Assembly: GCF_900188425.1 (NCBI RefSeq)
Contig: NZ_FZON01000012.1
Location: 1 to 64,000 of the forward strand
Source of the DNA: Antarctobacter heliothermus
GTDB taxonomy: Bacteria > Pseudomonadota > Alphaproteobacteria > Rhodobacterales > Rhodobacteraceae
Length of the DNA: 64,000 nucleotides
Reading direction: 5' to 3'
The position numbers were made by a program, and so were the translations under genes. This document shows positions 7,605 through 16,128 of the stretch, piece after piece; within the stretch, counting starts at the first letter, position 1, and each line of letters begins with the position of its first letter. The notes beneath the pieces are model-generated. The model was not told the origin of the DNA, ran no database searches, and worked only from the letters and a program-made list of their open reading frames with translations.

Positions 7605-9146
7605 ATGACCTTGCCCTCCCTTGTATTTTCCGACGATCAGGCCGCTGCTTATGACAGCGTGACAGATCTCTTGCGCGCCGCCGGCGTCGACCTGGACGAG
7701 GGGCTGTGCCTTCCGGCGCAGGAGGGGCGGGCGCGTGTCATGGCCTTGATGGGCAAAGCAGGCAGCGGCAAGACGCTGCTACTGGCTGAATTGGTCAAGG
7801 CGTTGGAGGCAGTCGGGGTCGAAACAGTCTCTGGCGATTACGAAAGCAGGCGGTCACGCGACAAGCGCACTCTTGCGGTGCTGGCACCCACCAACAAGGC
7901 GGCCAGCGTGCTTCGGATGCGTGGCGTCCCGGCGACAACAATCCACCGGATCATCTATACGCCAGTTTATGACCCCGAGTACGAAAAGATCGCCGAATGG
8001 CTCATGGGCAATGAAGACGAGCGGCCACAGATAGAGGGGCTGACCGATGTGGCACTGGAACGCGCGCTGGCAGTTTATGCCCTGCACAAATCGGTTCCGG
8101 CCGCATTGGCGGCGGCAGGCCTGAGGGGAAGCGATTTCATCACCGGCTGGAAGCGGCGCGAAGAGCCGTTGGACATAGGCTTTGTCGACGAATCCTCGAT
8201 GCTGGACGAACGTCAGTTCGAGGATTTGCAGGAGATTTTTCCTAACCTTGTCCTGTTTGGCGACCCGGCGCAGTTGGCGCCCGTCAACCAATCGGGCAAG
8301 ATGGTGTTTGACGGATTGAAAGACAGCCAGAAACGCGAGCTGAGCCGCGTGCACCGGCAGGCGGCCGATAACCCGATCCTTGATCTGGCGCATGCGCTGG
8401 CCGATCCCGCCCTTGGGTTCGAAGATTTTGAACGTATGGTCGAGGATGCGTCGCGGCGCGACGACCGGGTTGTGTTTGCCAATCGGGTCGAGGTTGACCT
8501 GATGGCACGCTCTCCCGTGTTGGTCTGGCGCAATGCCACGCGCATTCGGCTGATCAACGCCTTCCGCCGCGTGCATGACGCCCCCGCCGATAGCCTGTTG
8601 CCCGGTGAACCGCTGATCTGTGACGGGCTGGAACTGCCGCTGAAACACCGCAAGAAACGGCTGGATCTTGAGGCGCGCGGCCTGATCAAGGGCGCGCAGG
8701 TGATTTATCTTGGACCCGGCAAAAAGCCGGGGTTTTCGCGCCTGCATGTGGTTGGCGCGATGGAGCCGCAGGTGTCCGCAGCGTCCATCGTCAAGATCGA
8801 GATGCCTGACGAGGAAGAACCGTTCCTGCCCTATGCGGCGCGGATGGGGGCGACCTTTTTGCACGGGGCGGCGGTGACGATTCACAAGGCGCAGGGTAGC
8901 CAGTGGGAGGCAGTGCAGGTCTTTGCCCCCGATCTGTTTGCCGCAGCAAGGGCTGGTCGCAACGAGGCCGGGCAACCCTTGTGGAAGCGGCTGGCCTATG
9001 TGGCGATCACACGGGCACAGTCGCGGCTTTTCTGGGTGGTGCGCAACCGGCTGGCGCGGCCTTCGGGGCCGCTGCGGGTAGATGATCTGGCGGGTGCACC
9101 GGCACCACTGGCGCTAGAGGCCGAGGTGGACGGCCCCGCTGTTTGA
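7605..9146 (+). CDS. RecD-like superfamily 1 DNA helicase/ATPase
   Basis: This protein of about 513 residues is a UvrD/RecD-type superfamily 1 ATPase, probably a 5'-3' helicase in DNA repair. Motifs in order are Walker A GKAGSGKT (about 50-57), motif Ia VLAPTNKAA, Walker B DESSML near 195, motif III GDPAQLAPV, motif IV/V ATFLHGAAVTIHKAQGSQW near 426 and motif VI YVAITRAQSRLF near 465. The start is uncertain: a TTG at 7542 would add 21 residues, but no convincing ribosome site is visible for either, and the conserved FSDDQAAAYD start fits the ATG. It follows luxI but is separated from it by a terminator, so linkage to quorum sensing is not implied. Confidence 0.85.
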   Translation: MTLPSLVFSDDQAAAYDSVTDLLRAAGVDLDEGLCLPAQEGRARVMALMGKAGSGKTLLLAELVKALEAVGVETVSGDYESRRSRDKRTLAVLAPTNKAASVLRMRGVPATTIHRIIYTPVYDPEYEKIAEWLMGNEDERPQIEGLTDVALERALAVYALHKSVPAALAAAGLRGSDFITGWKRREEPLDIGFVDESSMLDERQFEDLQEIFPNLVLFGDPAQLAPVNQSGKMVFDGLKDSQKRELSRVHRQAADNPILDLAHALADPALGFEDFERMVEDASRRDDRVVFANRVEVDLMARSPVLVWRNATRIRLINAFRRVHDAPADSLLPGEPLICDGLELPLKHRKKRLDLEARGLIKGAQVIYLGPGKKPGFSRLHVVGAMEPQVSAASIVKIEMPDEEEPFLPYAARMGATFLHGAAVTIHKAQGSQWEAVQVFAPDLFAAARAGRNEAGQPLWKRLAYVAITRAQSRLFWVVRNRLARPSGPLRVDDLAGAPAPLALEAEVDGPAV

Positions 9147-9180
9147 TCGGCGTGCTCTTGAACGTGAGGCAAAAAAAAAT

Positions 9181-9999
9181 ATGGCAAAATGCACTCTCAA
9201 GGTGGCCGTGGGCGGCTTTGGTGCCATTGGCAAGGCGGTCGCGGCGGCACTGGATCAAGGCATCGACGGGCTGGAGCTTGTCGCGGTCTCAGCGCGCGAT
9301 GCCACCAAGGCCAAGGCCCACATGGCCAGGCATTTCCGGAGCAGTTACGATGTGCTTTCACTGGACGCACTGGCCGCGACCGCCGATGTGGTCGTCGAAT
9401 GCTGTCCGGCACATCTGTTGGATCAGGTTGCCCGACCCACGCTTGAGGCTGGCAAGATCGTCGTGGTGGCAAGCGTTGGCGGGCTGCTTGGCGCGCCACA
9501 TCTCACGGAGATCGCCACCCGAACAGGCGGACGTATTCTGGTGCCATCGGGCGCATTGTTGGGGCTGGATGCGGTGCAGGCCGCCGCGCAGGGCAAAATT
9601 GACAGCGTGACGATTGTCACCCGAAAACCGCCCGCCAGCCTGAAAGGAGCTCCCGCGATTGAAAAGATGGGACTGGATCTGGACGGCCTGACCGCCCCGG
9701 TTCAATGCTTCACCGGATCGGCGCAGGACGCGATCAAGGGGTTTCCCGCGAATACAAACGTCGCCGTGGCGCTAGGCCTTGCCGGAATCGGCACCGAACG
9801 CACGCAGGTCGAGGTGTGGGCCGACCCGACCGTGGACCGCAATACGCACAGCATCACTGTCATTTCCGACAGCGCCAACATGAACATGACAATTGAGGGC
9901 ATTCCGTCCGACGACAACCCAAGGACGGGCCGGATCACGCCGCTTAGCGTGATCTCGACCCTTCGGCGGTTGGTGGCCCCGATGGTGATCGGGGCCTGA
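9181..9999 (+). CDS. nadX: L-aspartate dehydrogenase
   Basis: This 272-residue enzyme probably oxidises L-aspartate to iminoaspartate with NAD(P), as an alternative to NadB in NAD synthesis or in aspartate catabolism. The N-terminal Rossmann loop is VGGFGAIGKAVAAAL (about 10-24). The C-terminal DUF108-type domain carries the family block FPANTNVAVALGLAG and the conserved histidine in DPTVDRNTHSITV, followed by an NPRTGRITPLSV segment. The start codon overlaps an A-rich run after GAGG. No nadA or nadC lies nearby, so a catabolic role is as plausible as NAD synthesis. Confidence 0.85.
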   Translation: MAKCTLKVAVGGFGAIGKAVAAALDQGIDGLELVAVSARDATKAKAHMARHFRSSYDVLSLDALAATADVVVECCPAHLLDQVARPTLEAGKIVVVASVGGLLGAPHLTEIATRTGGRILVPSGALLGLDAVQAAAQGKIDSVTIVTRKPPASLKGAPAIEKMGLDLDGLTAPVQCFTGSAQDAIKGFPANTNVAVALGLAGIGTERTQVEVWADPTVDRNTHSITVISDSANMNMTIEGIPSDDNPRTGRITPLSVISTLRRLVAPMVIGA

Positions 10000-10010
10000 G
10001 CGCGGCAAGA

Positions 10011-11033
10011 TCAGTCTGCGATCTTGACGATCTGCTTGCCCGTGTTGCCGCCCTTCAACATGGCCATGAAGGCGTCTGGCGCGTTCTCCAACCCCTCGGC
10101 GACATCCTCAAGGAACGACAGTTCGCCCGCCGCGACCTTGGGGCCGACCTCTTGCAGGAAGGCGGGGAAATTGCCCCAGTGGTCAAAGATGATAAAGCCG
10201 TTCACCGACAATCGCTTGACCAGAATGGATCGCCAGACTGCGGGCAGGCGGTCGGCGCAATCCTCGGTCCCGCCATACCATGAAATCGCGCCGCAGATCG
10301 GGATGCGGCCATGCACGTTCATCAGCGGCAGCACCGCTTCCAGCACCTTACCGCCGACGTTCTCCCAGTAGATGTCGACGCCGTCAGGTGCCTCTGCCGC
10401 AATCGCCTTGCGCAGGGCAGAGGCGTCGTCATAGGCGCGGTGGTCGATGGCGGCGTCAAAGCCGAAGGTTTCAACCGCAAGGCGGCACTTTTCGGCCCCG
10501 CCTGCAATCGCAACGGTGCGCAGGCCCGCCGCCTTGGCCAGTTGACCGACCAGCGATCCCACCGGACCAGTGGCTGCCGCCACGACCAGCGTTTCACCCG
10601 CCTTGGGGCGACCGTATTCGCGCAGCCCGGTCCAGGCGGTGAAGCCCGGCATGCCCAGCACGCCTAGGGCTGTCGATGGGGGCAGGGCGTCGTCAAGGCG
10701 ACGCACCTCTGCCGCGGGCAGAACGGTGTGGCTGGCCCATCCGGTCATGCCTGTGACCATGTCCCCGGGTGCAAAATCCGTGCCGGGGGCCGTGACCACG
10801 CGACCAACGCCCTGACCGGTCATGGTGCCGTCGATCTGGACGGAGGGCGCATAGCTTTTCACGTCATCCATGCGGCCGCGCATGTAGGGGTCAAGGGACA
10901 GGTGTGTGACCTCAATCAGCACCTCACCCTGTGCGGGGACGGGCGTCAGATCGGTCTTGAGCGCGAAATCTTCGGCCACTGGATGGCCCGACGGCCGTCG
11001 GGCAAGGGCAATGCGCTGCATCTGGCTGGTCAT
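10011..11033 (-). CDS. NADP-dependent oxidoreductase of the zinc-independent MDR family
   Basis: This 340-residue protein belongs to the leukotriene B4 12-hydroxydehydrogenase/CurA-like branch of medium-chain reductases, which reduce the alpha-beta double bond of enones and enals. Visible marks are the family start MQRIALARRPSGHP, the PYMRGRMDD block near 60, the cofactor loop VVAAATGPVGSLVGQLAKAAGL near 150 and DIYWENVGGKVLEAVLPLMN near 225. No zinc-binding cysteines are present. The start at 11033 is supported by an AAGGA site 6 bases upstream. It is convergent with nadX and divergent from the acyl-CoA cluster. The substrate is unknown. Confidence 0.85.
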   Translation of the reverse strand: MTSQMQRIALARRPSGHPVAEDFALKTDLTPVPAQGEVLIEVTHLSLDPYMRGRMDDVKSYAPSVQIDGTMTGQGVGRVVTAPGTDFAPGDMVTGMTGWASHTVLPAAEVRRLDDALPPSTALGVLGMPGFTAWTGLREYGRPKAGETLVVAAATGPVGSLVGQLAKAAGLRTVAIAGGAEKCRLAVETFGFDAAIDHRAYDDASALRKAIAAEAPDGVDIYWENVGGKVLEAVLPLMNVHGRIPICGAISWYGGTEDCADRLPAVWRSILVKRLSVNGFIIFDHWGNFPAFLQEVGPKVAAGELSFLEDVAEGLENAPDAFMAMLKGGNTGKQIVKIAD

Positions 11034-11131
11034 GGGGAATCCTTGCGTCACAATTTGGGAAAAACGGTTGCACGCGGGGCGCGCTCTCGCACAGTCTAGC
11101 GGGACGTGAGGTATCGGCAAGGGAGGGCTGG

Positions 11132-12766
11132 ATGCAAGGCATGATGATGCATATGCCGCTGAGGATCATTGAGATTCTTGATTACGCGGCGCAGGCGCAT
11201 CCGGGGGCGGAGATCGTCTCGGTGCGGACTGAAGGGGATATTCACCGTGAAACCTATGCCCAGGCCTATGCCCGCGCTGCGCAACTGGCGCATGGGTTGT
11301 CCGGGCTGGGTGTCGAACAGGGCGACCGGGTGGCGACGCTGGCCTGGAACGGCTACCGCCACTTTGAACTGTATTATGCGATCTCTGGCATGGGGGCGGT
11401 CTGTCACACGATCAACCCGCGCCTGTCGGCAGAGCAGATGGTTTATATCATCCAACATGCCGAGGATGAGGTTCTGTGTGTCGACCTGACCTTTGTGCCG
11501 CTGGTCGAAGCCCTGGCTGAACATTTGCCCGCCGGGATAAAGCTGGTGGCCATGACAGACCGGGCGCATATGCCGGAGGGCAAGCTGGATTGGCTGTGCT
11601 ATGAGGACGTGTTGGCCGGGCAGGCGGAGGCGTTTGATTGGCCGCTGGTGTCAGAGGATGCGGCGGCGGCGCTGTGCTATACATCGGGCACCACAGGGCA
11701 TCCCAAAGGCGCGCTGTATTCGCATCGGTCCACGGTTCTGCACGCGCTTTTTCTGTCAGTGACAGTGCCACGGTCGCTTCACGATGGCGCGCGCATCCTG
11801 CCGGTGGTGCCGATGTTTCACGTCAATTCATGGGGGCTGCCCTATGCCGCGCCTTTGGTCGGCGCATCCTTGATCATGCCGGGCGGCAAGCTGGACGGGG
11901 CATCCATCTTTGACCTGATGGAAGGTGAACAGGTCACAGCCGCGTGGGGGGTACCCACCGTCTGGCTGGGCCTGCGGGCCGAGATCGAGGCGCGCGATGC
12001 CATGCCATCCGCGCTGGATCAGCTGGTGATTGGCGGGTCCGCCGCGCCGCGCGCCATGATTGCGTTTTTCGAAGGTCGGGGGGTGGACGTCTGCCACGCC
12101 TGGGGTATGACAGAAATGAGCCCGGTGGGCACCCATGGCCAATTGTCGCCGCCGATGCAAAACCTGCCGTTCGAAGATCGCATGGCGGCCAAGTCCAAGC
12201 AAGGACGACGATTGTTCGGTGTCGAGCTGAAGATTTCCGATGAGGATGGCGTCAGACAACCTCATGACGGCAAGGCGGTGGGCGAACTTTATGTGCGTGG
12301 CAATGCCGTCATCGCAGGGTATTTCAACAATGAGGCGGCCTCAAAGGGGGCCTTCGATGCGGACGGCTGGTTTGGGACCGGGGATGTGGCCAGCATCGAC
12401 CCGCACGGCTTTCTGTATATTCAGGACCGGGCCAAGGATCTGATCAAGTCCGGCGGTGAGTGGATCAGTTCGCTGGATCTGGAGAACATCGCCATTGCCC
12501 ATCCAAAGGTGGCCAATTGTGCGGTGATCGCTGTGCCGCATCCAAAATGGGATGAGCGACCTCTGCTGATTGTTGTGCCGCGTGACGCGGGCGATCTTCC
12601 CACGCTGGAGGAGATACACGGGATGCTGCTGGAACACCTGGCGAAATGGCAATTGCCCGATGCCATGGAATTTGTCGAGGATCTGCCGCTGACAGCCACC
12701 GGCAAGGTGTCAAAGCTGACTCTGCGGCAGCGGTTCGCAGATTATGTGTTGCCCGATGCTGGCTGA
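11132..12766 (+). CDS. AMP-forming acyl-CoA synthetase
   Basis: This 544-residue ANL-superfamily ligase activates a carboxylic acid to its CoA thioester with ATP. The P-loop motif YTSGTTGHPKGALYSH is near 183-198, the A5 motif is HAWGMTEMSPVGT, the hinge region is DRAKDLIKSGGEWIS, and the C-terminal catalytic lysine is in LTATGKVSK. It resembles the fatty-acyl and methylmercaptopropionyl (DmdB) ligases of roseobacters, but the exact substrate cannot be told from motifs. A GGAGGG site precedes the ATG. It overlaps the next gene by 11 bases and opens a five-gene same-strand cluster. Confidence 0.9.
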   Translation: MQGMMMHMPLRIIEILDYAAQAHPGAEIVSVRTEGDIHRETYAQAYARAAQLAHGLSGLGVEQGDRVATLAWNGYRHFELYYAISGMGAVCHTINPRLSAEQMVYIIQHAEDEVLCVDLTFVPLVEALAEHLPAGIKLVAMTDRAHMPEGKLDWLCYEDVLAGQAEAFDWPLVSEDAAAALCYTSGTTGHPKGALYSHRSTVLHALFLSVTVPRSLHDGARILPVVPMFHVNSWGLPYAAPLVGASLIMPGGKLDGASIFDLMEGEQVTAAWGVPTVWLGLRAEIEARDAMPSALDQLVIGGSAAPRAMIAFFEGRGVDVCHAWGMTEMSPVGTHGQLSPPMQNLPFEDRMAAKSKQGRRLFGVELKISDEDGVRQPHDGKAVGELYVRGNAVIAGYFNNEAASKGAFDADGWFGTGDVASIDPHGFLYIQDRAKDLIKSGGEWISSLDLENIAIAHPKVANCAVIAVPHPKWDERPLLIVVPRDAGDLPTLEEIHGMLLEHLAKWQLPDAMEFVEDLPLTATGKVSKLTLRQRFADYVLPDAG

Positions 12767-13193
12767 CGATCTGCGCGATCTTGCCCCGCGCGAAAGCGCT
12801 TGGGTGTCGTTGGATGCGGCGCGGGTCAAGGCATTTTCGGATGCGACGGAGGACTGGCAATTCATCCACCTGGACGCGGAACGGGCATCTAGGACCGCCT
12901 TTGGCGGCACCGTGGCGCATGGGTTCCTGACGCTGTCGATGTTGTCGATGATGTCCTATCAGGTGATGGAGGGGATCCCGGGCATTCTGTCCAGTGTGAA
13001 CTATGGTTTTGACCGCATCCGCTTTGTCTCACCCGTGCGGGTGGGGCTCCGGGTGCGAGGGCGGTTTGCCGTGGCCAGCGTGGATGAGGGGGATGGATGG
13101 CTGGACGTGCATTGGGACGTCGAGGTCGAAATCGAGGGCGCGGCGCGGCCGGCGCTTGTCGCCAACTGGATCACACGAATGTACTTGAGGTGA
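12756..13193 (+). CDS. MaoC-like hotdog-fold dehydratase/enoyl-CoA hydratase
   Basis: This 145-residue hotdog-fold protein probably hydrates an enoyl-CoA or dehydrates a 3-hydroxyacyl-CoA. The hydratase-2 signature is visible as DATEDWQFIHLDAERA followed by GTVAHGFLTLS, with Asp/His in the catalytic positions. The start codon lies inside the ligase gene (11-base overlap), indicating translational coupling. It sits between an acyl-CoA ligase and an acyl-CoA dehydrogenase, so it most likely handles the same acyl-CoA chain. Confidence 0.85.
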   Translation: MLADDLRDLAPRESAWVSLDAARVKAFSDATEDWQFIHLDAERASRTAFGGTVAHGFLTLSMLSMMSYQVMEGIPGILSSVNYGFDRIRFVSPVRVGLRVRGRFAVASVDEGDGWLDVHWDVEVEIEGAARPALVANWITRMYLR

Positions 13194-13196
13194 GGC

Positions 13197-13264
13197 GCCG
13201 CGCGCGCATTTTTCGGCGCGACGCCCCACGCCCACCCGCGCGCGCCGAAAAGTGCACGCGCGGC
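13197..13264. repeat. 24-bp imperfect inverted repeat in the spacer before the acyl-CoA dehydrogenase
   Basis: The arms 13197-13220 and 13241-13264 are reverse complements at 22 of 24 positions and are separated by 20 bases. Each contains a CGGCGCG or CGCGCCG core next to an A/T run. The structure occupies nearly the whole spacer, starting right after the MaoC stop. It may be an mRNA processing or stability hairpin, or an extragenic palindromic repeat. It is not followed by a T run, so it is not a classical terminator. Confidence 0.7.
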
Positions 13265-13287
13265 TTGGGACAATTTGGGAGGGATCC

Positions 13288-14523
13288 ATGGATCTTGGAC
13301 TGACGGAGCGGGTGAAACCGCTGGTGGCGCAGGTGCGCCGGATGATTGAGGACGACATTGCTCCGCTGGATGCGGAGTTTCACGCGCTGGTCGGGACACA
13401 TCCTTCGGGTGATCGGTTCAAGCATGTGCCTCGCCAATTGGAGATCCTGAACGGGCTCAAGGCTTTGGCGAAAGAGCGTGGGTTGTGGAATTTCTGGCTG
13501 ACCGGGTCGGACCGCGGCTATGGGCTGACAACCGTGGAATATGCCTATCTGGCCGAGGAGATGGGCAAGGTCAGCATCGCGGCGGAGGTCTTTAACTGTA
13601 ACGCGCCCGACACCGGCAATATGGAAGTGCTGGAGCGCTACGGCGACGACTGGATGAAAGAGCGTTGGCTGACTCGCCTCCTGGAGGGGGACATCCGATC
13701 AGCCTATGTAATGACAGAGCCGGATGTGGCGTCATCCGATGCGGCACAACTGGCGTTTGAGGCGAAGAAGGACGGCGATGATTATGTCCTGAACGGTGAG
13801 AAATGGTGGATCAGCGGCGCGGGAGATCCGCGCTGTGGTCTGTACATCGTGATGGCCAATACCGATCCACAAGCGGCGAAACATGCCCGCCACACGATGT
13901 TCGTTATGGATGCGGACACGCCGGGGATAGAAATCCTGCGCCCCATGCAGGTCTTTGGGCAGGATGACGCGCCGCACGGGCACATGCACCTGCGGTTTAC
14001 TGACGTGCGCATTCCCGCATCCCATGTTGTGCTGGGTGAGGCACGCGGGTTCGAGGTGGCGCAGGGGCGGTTGGGACCGGGGCGTATCCACCACTGCATG
14101 CGCGCCATTGGACAGGCGGAAAAGGCGCTGGAGATGATGTGCAGGCGCGGATTGTCGCGCGAGGCTTTTGGCAAGCGCATCGCCGATCTGGGGGCCAACC
14201 ATGACATTATCGCCAATGCCCGCATGGAGATTGAGATGGCGCGCCTTCTGTGCCTCAAGGCGGCCTGGATGATGGATACCGCCGGTGTGCGTGCCGCGCA
14301 GCCGTGGATTTCCAAGATCAAGGTGGTGGCCCCCCTGATGGCGGGCAAAGTTGTGGATGAGGCGATGCAGCTGCATGGCGCGGGCGGGATCAGTCAGGAC
14401 TATGATCTGGCCTTTATGTGGACGCATATCCGTACGCTGCGGTTCGCCGATGGTCCCGACGCGGTGCACCGCCGTCAGGTGGCGCGGGCCGAATTGCGCA
14501 AATACGCCAACGAGAAAATCTGA
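13288..14523 (+). CDS. Acyl-CoA dehydrogenase (ACAD10/11-like branch)
   Basis: This 411-residue FAD enzyme introduces a double bond in, or otherwise processes, an acyl-CoA. Family blocks are LTGSDRGYGLTTVEYAYLAEEMG, read here in pieces, YVMTEPDVASSDAAQL near 140, the GEKWWISGAGDPRC strand, GPGRIHHCMRAIGQAEKA, and HGAGGISQDYDLAFMW near 363. The LTGSDRGYGLT start and GRIHHCMR block are typical of the ACAD11-like clade rather than short-chain enzymes. The catalytic base is not evident to me. GGGAGG lies 5 bases before the ATG. A kinase-fold gene follows directly, the same pair of domains that is fused in mammalian ACAD11. Confidence 0.88.
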   Translation: MDLGLTERVKPLVAQVRRMIEDDIAPLDAEFHALVGTHPSGDRFKHVPRQLEILNGLKALAKERGLWNFWLTGSDRGYGLTTVEYAYLAEEMGKVSIAAEVFNCNAPDTGNMEVLERYGDDWMKERWLTRLLEGDIRSAYVMTEPDVASSDAAQLAFEAKKDGDDYVLNGEKWWISGAGDPRCGLYIVMANTDPQAAKHARHTMFVMDADTPGIEILRPMQVFGQDDAPHGHMHLRFTDVRIPASHVVLGEARGFEVAQGRLGPGRIHHCMRAIGQAEKALEMMCRRGLSREAFGKRIADLGANHDIIANARMEIEMARLLCLKAAWMMDTAGVRAAQPWISKIKVVAPLMAGKVVDEAMQLHGAGGISQDYDLAFMWTHIRTLRFADGPDAVHRRQVARAELRKYANEKI

Positions 14524-14573
14524 AATCTGCTGTCGCAAGTTGAGTATTTTCAAAGAAAAATTAGGGGGACGGC

Positions 14574-15596
14574 ATGGACAAGGGCGAGCTGGCGCGGGTG
14601 GGAACGTGGATGAAGGCCCATGTGCCGGGGTTTCAAGGGCCTGTCAGGGCCGAGAAATTCGTGGTGGGCCAGTCCAATCCGACATTCCGGCTGGACAGTC
14701 CCTCGGGCGCCTATGTGCTGCGGCGCAAGCCCACCGGGACCCTGTTGAAATCCGCCCATGCGGTGGACCGGGAGTTTCGTGTGCAACGGGCGCTGGTCGG
14801 AACATCCGTGCCGGTTCCGCACATGTTCGCGCTGTGCGAGGACGACACAGTTCTGGGGTCGATGTTCTATGTCATGGAACATATCGACGGGCGCAACCTC
14901 GTCGATCCTTCATTGCCTGACGACACGCCAAGGGGGCGTGCGGCGATTATGGACGAAATGAGCCGGGTTTTGGCCGCGATTCATGACGTTGATCTGGCTG
15001 CAGCCGGGTTGGAGGATTTCGGCGCGCCGGGGAATTATCACACCCGCCAGTTGGGGCGCTGGACCAAACAATATCGCGCATCGGAGACAGAGGAACTGCG
15101 CGATATGGAAACGCTGATGTCGTGGCTGGATGAGGCGCTGCCCGAAGAAGACGGGCAGCGGACGTTGGCGCATGGCGACTACCGGATCGACAACTTGCTG
15201 TTTGCCGCTGACGGGCCCGCCTGTGTCGCGGTGCTGGATTGGGAATTGTCGACGCTGGGACATCCCTATGCCGATCTGGCCGGCGTTTTGATGCAGTGGC
15301 AGCTTCCGCCGGGGGCCGACGGGCGCGGGTTGGCGGGGGTGGACCGGGCGGCGCTGGGCCTGCCGTCGGATGAGGATTTTGTGGCGGCCTATTGTGGGCG
15401 GCGCGGCATCGACGGGATCGACAGTCTTGGCTTTTACGTCGCCTTTGCGTTTTTTCGCATGGCGGCAATCCTGCAGGGGGTCAAGAAACGCGCCCTTGAC
15501 GGCAATGCGGCGAACCCGGAAAAGGCATTGAAACTGGGTGCTTATGTGCCGTTGTTTGCGAAACTTGGGTTGGAGGCACGGCACCGTTATGGATGA
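14574..15596 (+). CDS. Phosphotransferase (APH/choline-kinase fold), ACAD11 N-terminal-like
   Basis: This 340-residue protein has an aminoglycoside-phosphotransferase fold. The N-lobe glycine-rich strand is VGQSNPTFRLDSPSGAYVLRRKP, cited in parts (GQSNPTF, then YVLRRKPTG). The catalytic loop is HGDYRIDNLLF near 199-209 and the metal-binding motif is DWE near 222. This form is the one fused to acyl-CoA dehydrogenases in ACAD10/11, and it is homologous to LvaA, which phosphorylates 4-hydroxyacyl-CoA during levulinate catabolism. Its gene follows an acyl-CoA dehydrogenase gene and overlaps the following thioesterase by 8 bases. An antibiotic-resistance role is unlikely in this context. Confidence 0.85.
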   Translation: MDKGELARVGTWMKAHVPGFQGPVRAEKFVVGQSNPTFRLDSPSGAYVLRRKPTGTLLKSAHAVDREFRVQRALVGTSVPVPHMFALCEDDTVLGSMFYVMEHIDGRNLVDPSLPDDTPRGRAAIMDEMSRVLAAIHDVDLAAAGLEDFGAPGNYHTRQLGRWTKQYRASETEELRDMETLMSWLDEALPEEDGQRTLAHGDYRIDNLLFAADGPACVAVLDWELSTLGHPYADLAGVLMQWQLPPGADGRGLAGVDRAALGLPSDEDFVAAYCGRRGIDGIDSLGFYVAFAFFRMAAILQGVKKRALDGNAANPEKALKLGAYVPLFAKLGLEARHRYG

Positions 15597-15984
15597 GGCT
15601 TTTCGCGAGGATGCTTATGCCTTTGCCGCACACCTTGGGATGACGATGACCGATTGGCGCGAGGGTTATGCCGCGTTTGATGTACCGCTTGAGGCGTTCT
15701 TGATGAACCGGCACGGCAATCCACATGGCGGGGTCCACGCATCCTTGCTGGACACGGTCATGGGCTATGCTGGGTGCTGGACGGGCGACCCGGAGCGGCG
15801 GCAGATGTGCCTGACGCTGAACCTGAACGTGCAGTATCTGTCACGTCCTCGGGGTGTGATGCTGAAGGGTGAGGGGTGGAAGACCGGCGGCGGCAAGAGT
15901 ACGTTTTTTGCTGAAGCTCAGATTGCCGATGAAACGGGTGAGGTGATCGCCAAGGGGACGGGCGTGTTCAAGTATCGGTCGTAA
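15589..15984 (+). CDS. PaaI-family hotdog thioesterase
   Basis: This 131-residue protein should hydrolyse acyl- or aroyl-CoA thioesters. The hotdog helix with the family motif HGGVHASLLDTVMGYAG lies near 43-59, with an asparagine and histidine before it (NRHGNPHGG). The following strand contains LNLNVQYLSRP. The ATG overlaps the end of the kinase gene (ATGGATGA). It closes the acyl-CoA cluster and could recycle CoA from dead-end thioesters. Confidence 0.85.
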   Translation: MDEAFREDAYAFAAHLGMTMTDWREGYAAFDVPLEAFLMNRHGNPHGGVHASLLDTVMGYAGCWTGDPERRQMCLTLNLNVQYLSRPRGVMLKGEGWKTGGGKSTFFAEAQIADETGEVIAKGTGVFKYRS

Positions 15985-16128
15985 TCTCGGGCCAAGCCTG
16001 TGCGAATCATGGTTAGTGGCCAGAAAGGAAAGCGTTTTTCCTGGTCACAATGCGTGCACTTCTGATGTGCAATCCATGTGCATCGATGTGCGACACCGGC
16101 AGGCTAACAGCGCGCCCGCCGGGGGCCG

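Noticed and set aside
11132-12766. Naming the ligase DmdB (methylmercaptopropionyl-CoA ligase)
   Set aside because: It is similar in type, but DmdC/DmdD-like partners of the expected kind are not clearly present and the neighbours fit a 4-hydroxyacyl route as well.
14574-15596. Aminoglycoside resistance gene
   Set aside because: Fold-level similarity only; position beside an acyl-CoA dehydrogenase indicates metabolism.
16022-16046. Weak hairpin after the thioesterase gene as terminator
   Set aside because: The AGGAAA/TTTCCT stem is only 6 bp with an offset T run, too weak to call.
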